This document shows, piece by piece, positions 63,231 through 64,000 of a stretch of 64,000 nt of DNA. The position numbers and the translations under genes are program-made. The notes below the pieces were generated by a model. It saw only the letters and a list, made by a program, of their open reading frames with translations. It searched no databases and was not told the origin of the DNA. The stretch comes from Burhinus oedicnemus (lineage: Eukaryota > Chordata > Aves > Charadriiformes > Burhinidae): NCBI GenBank assembly GCA_008921705.1, contig VFFE01007869.1, positions 1,794,383 through 1,858,382 on the forward strand. Direction: 5' to 3'. The first letter of the stretch is position 1. The number at the start of each line of letters is the position of its first letter.

Positions 63231-64000
63231 GGTCCCTTGCTCTGGGGGAACACCAAAAGAGAATTAACTAATTGCTGATGCCGAAAAATGGCGTGTTGTT
63301 GGATCCTTTCTATACTCATTATTGTTGAAAATGCAAAATGTCCTCTAGGAGACTGAACAGGCAGTTAAATGTGTCGCAATATTTTACTATTATACTTTAC
63401 TACTAAATAATCTCATCTTGGACAACCACAAAAAGGGCACATAGACGCCTCTGTGTCACACAGGGGTGGCACCGAGTGACCCTACTAAATACGTACAGGC
63501 GCGTGGAAAGGCAAACGCGAGGAGATGGTTTGTACCCAGCTGATGCGGGGTCACCCCTGTGCAAAGGGGACTGGTGCAGGAATTAGCGGCGCTGCAGAGG
63601 AGGAAAAGACATCATATAAGTCTATCATGGTTAAAGGAATAAATGTCAGCCTTAAAATTGCACAGTAATATCGGAGGGAGAATTAGCATTAGGCTGAGTA
63701 AACTGGGTGAGGTAAAATTATGCATCCGTGTGGAATGAAACCGCATGCACTTTTTTCTCTTTAAAGTGTTAGCGGGACATCAAGGTGGAATTAAAATGCT
63801 TCAAATGTCAGTTGCTTGCATCTCCTAGATCCCACTGGGAATTTTGCAATCATCAAAAATCCAGCCATAATAAACGCACTCAAAACCGCACCGCGGTTTG
63901 CAACTATTTCTCTCTAGCTGATAACGCTGTCAGACGCCTCTTGTGCGACGCACGTTACAAACAGAAGAAACGGAGCAAACACTTCTCAGCTGATTTCCTG
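63231..64000. other. Unassigned DNA with scattered CpGs
   Basis: No gene seen. CpG-containing strings persist (AGGCGCGTGG, AAACGCGAGG, ACCGCACCGCGG), a mild enrichment compared with the window interior. No exon or RNA gene is recognised. Confidence 0.45.

Overview
The window looks like nuclear DNA of a bird. The evidence is two clear avian-type CR1 LINE tails (about 3549-3985 and 38266-38985), a third very short CR1 tail (18013-18067), one LTR that resembles avian ERVs, and an AT-rich, repeat-poor background. I cannot name the species or the locus. I found no protein-coding exon, tRNA, rRNA, snRNA or CRISPR array that I can support. Every open frame is short (at most 181 codons), and the longest one is partly CR1 reverse transcriptase. 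The simplest reading is intergenic or deep-intronic sequence, a small gene desert.

Layout: 1-3548 is unassigned single-copy DNA with one 59-bp tandem duplication (2026-2144). A CR1 tail on the minus strand follows (3549-3985). A very young-looking minisatellite of three 103-bp units lies at 7952-8260. From 8261 to 38265 the DNA is mostly AT-rich. It holds a CR1 scrap, several worn remnants of old amniote repeats (18680, 19530, 22018, 31265, 32400, 33265), a CpG-dense patch (33990-34190) and several homeodomain/POU-motif-rich blocks that I put forward as candidate conserved non-coding elements (9780-10420, 20600-21290, 26500-27010, 37430-37860). A second, longer CR1 on the plus strand sits at 38266-38985, with its reverse-transcriptase reading frame broken. 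The stretch 39640-41560 is another candidate regulatory block. It is followed by a strong 37-nt hairpin (41956-41992) and a worn MIR-like SINE (42228-42386).

A probable solo LTR of an endogenous retrovirus lies on the minus strand at 45362-46428. The stretch 46429-57324 is unassigned. An ancient, heavily mutated CR1/L3-like LINE lies at 57345-58430, recognised from reverse-transcriptase motifs in a still-trackable frame. The last 1 kb becomes CpG-rich (62926-63230), which might be the edge of a promoter or CpG island outside the window.

Nothing here forms an operon or pathway. The coherent story is a repeat-poor regulatory landscape with a layered record of transposons: old MIR-like and CR1/L3-like copies, then avian CR1 and ERV insertions, and one recent local tandem expansion. 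All repeat family assignments come from my recall of consensus features and were not checked by alignment.
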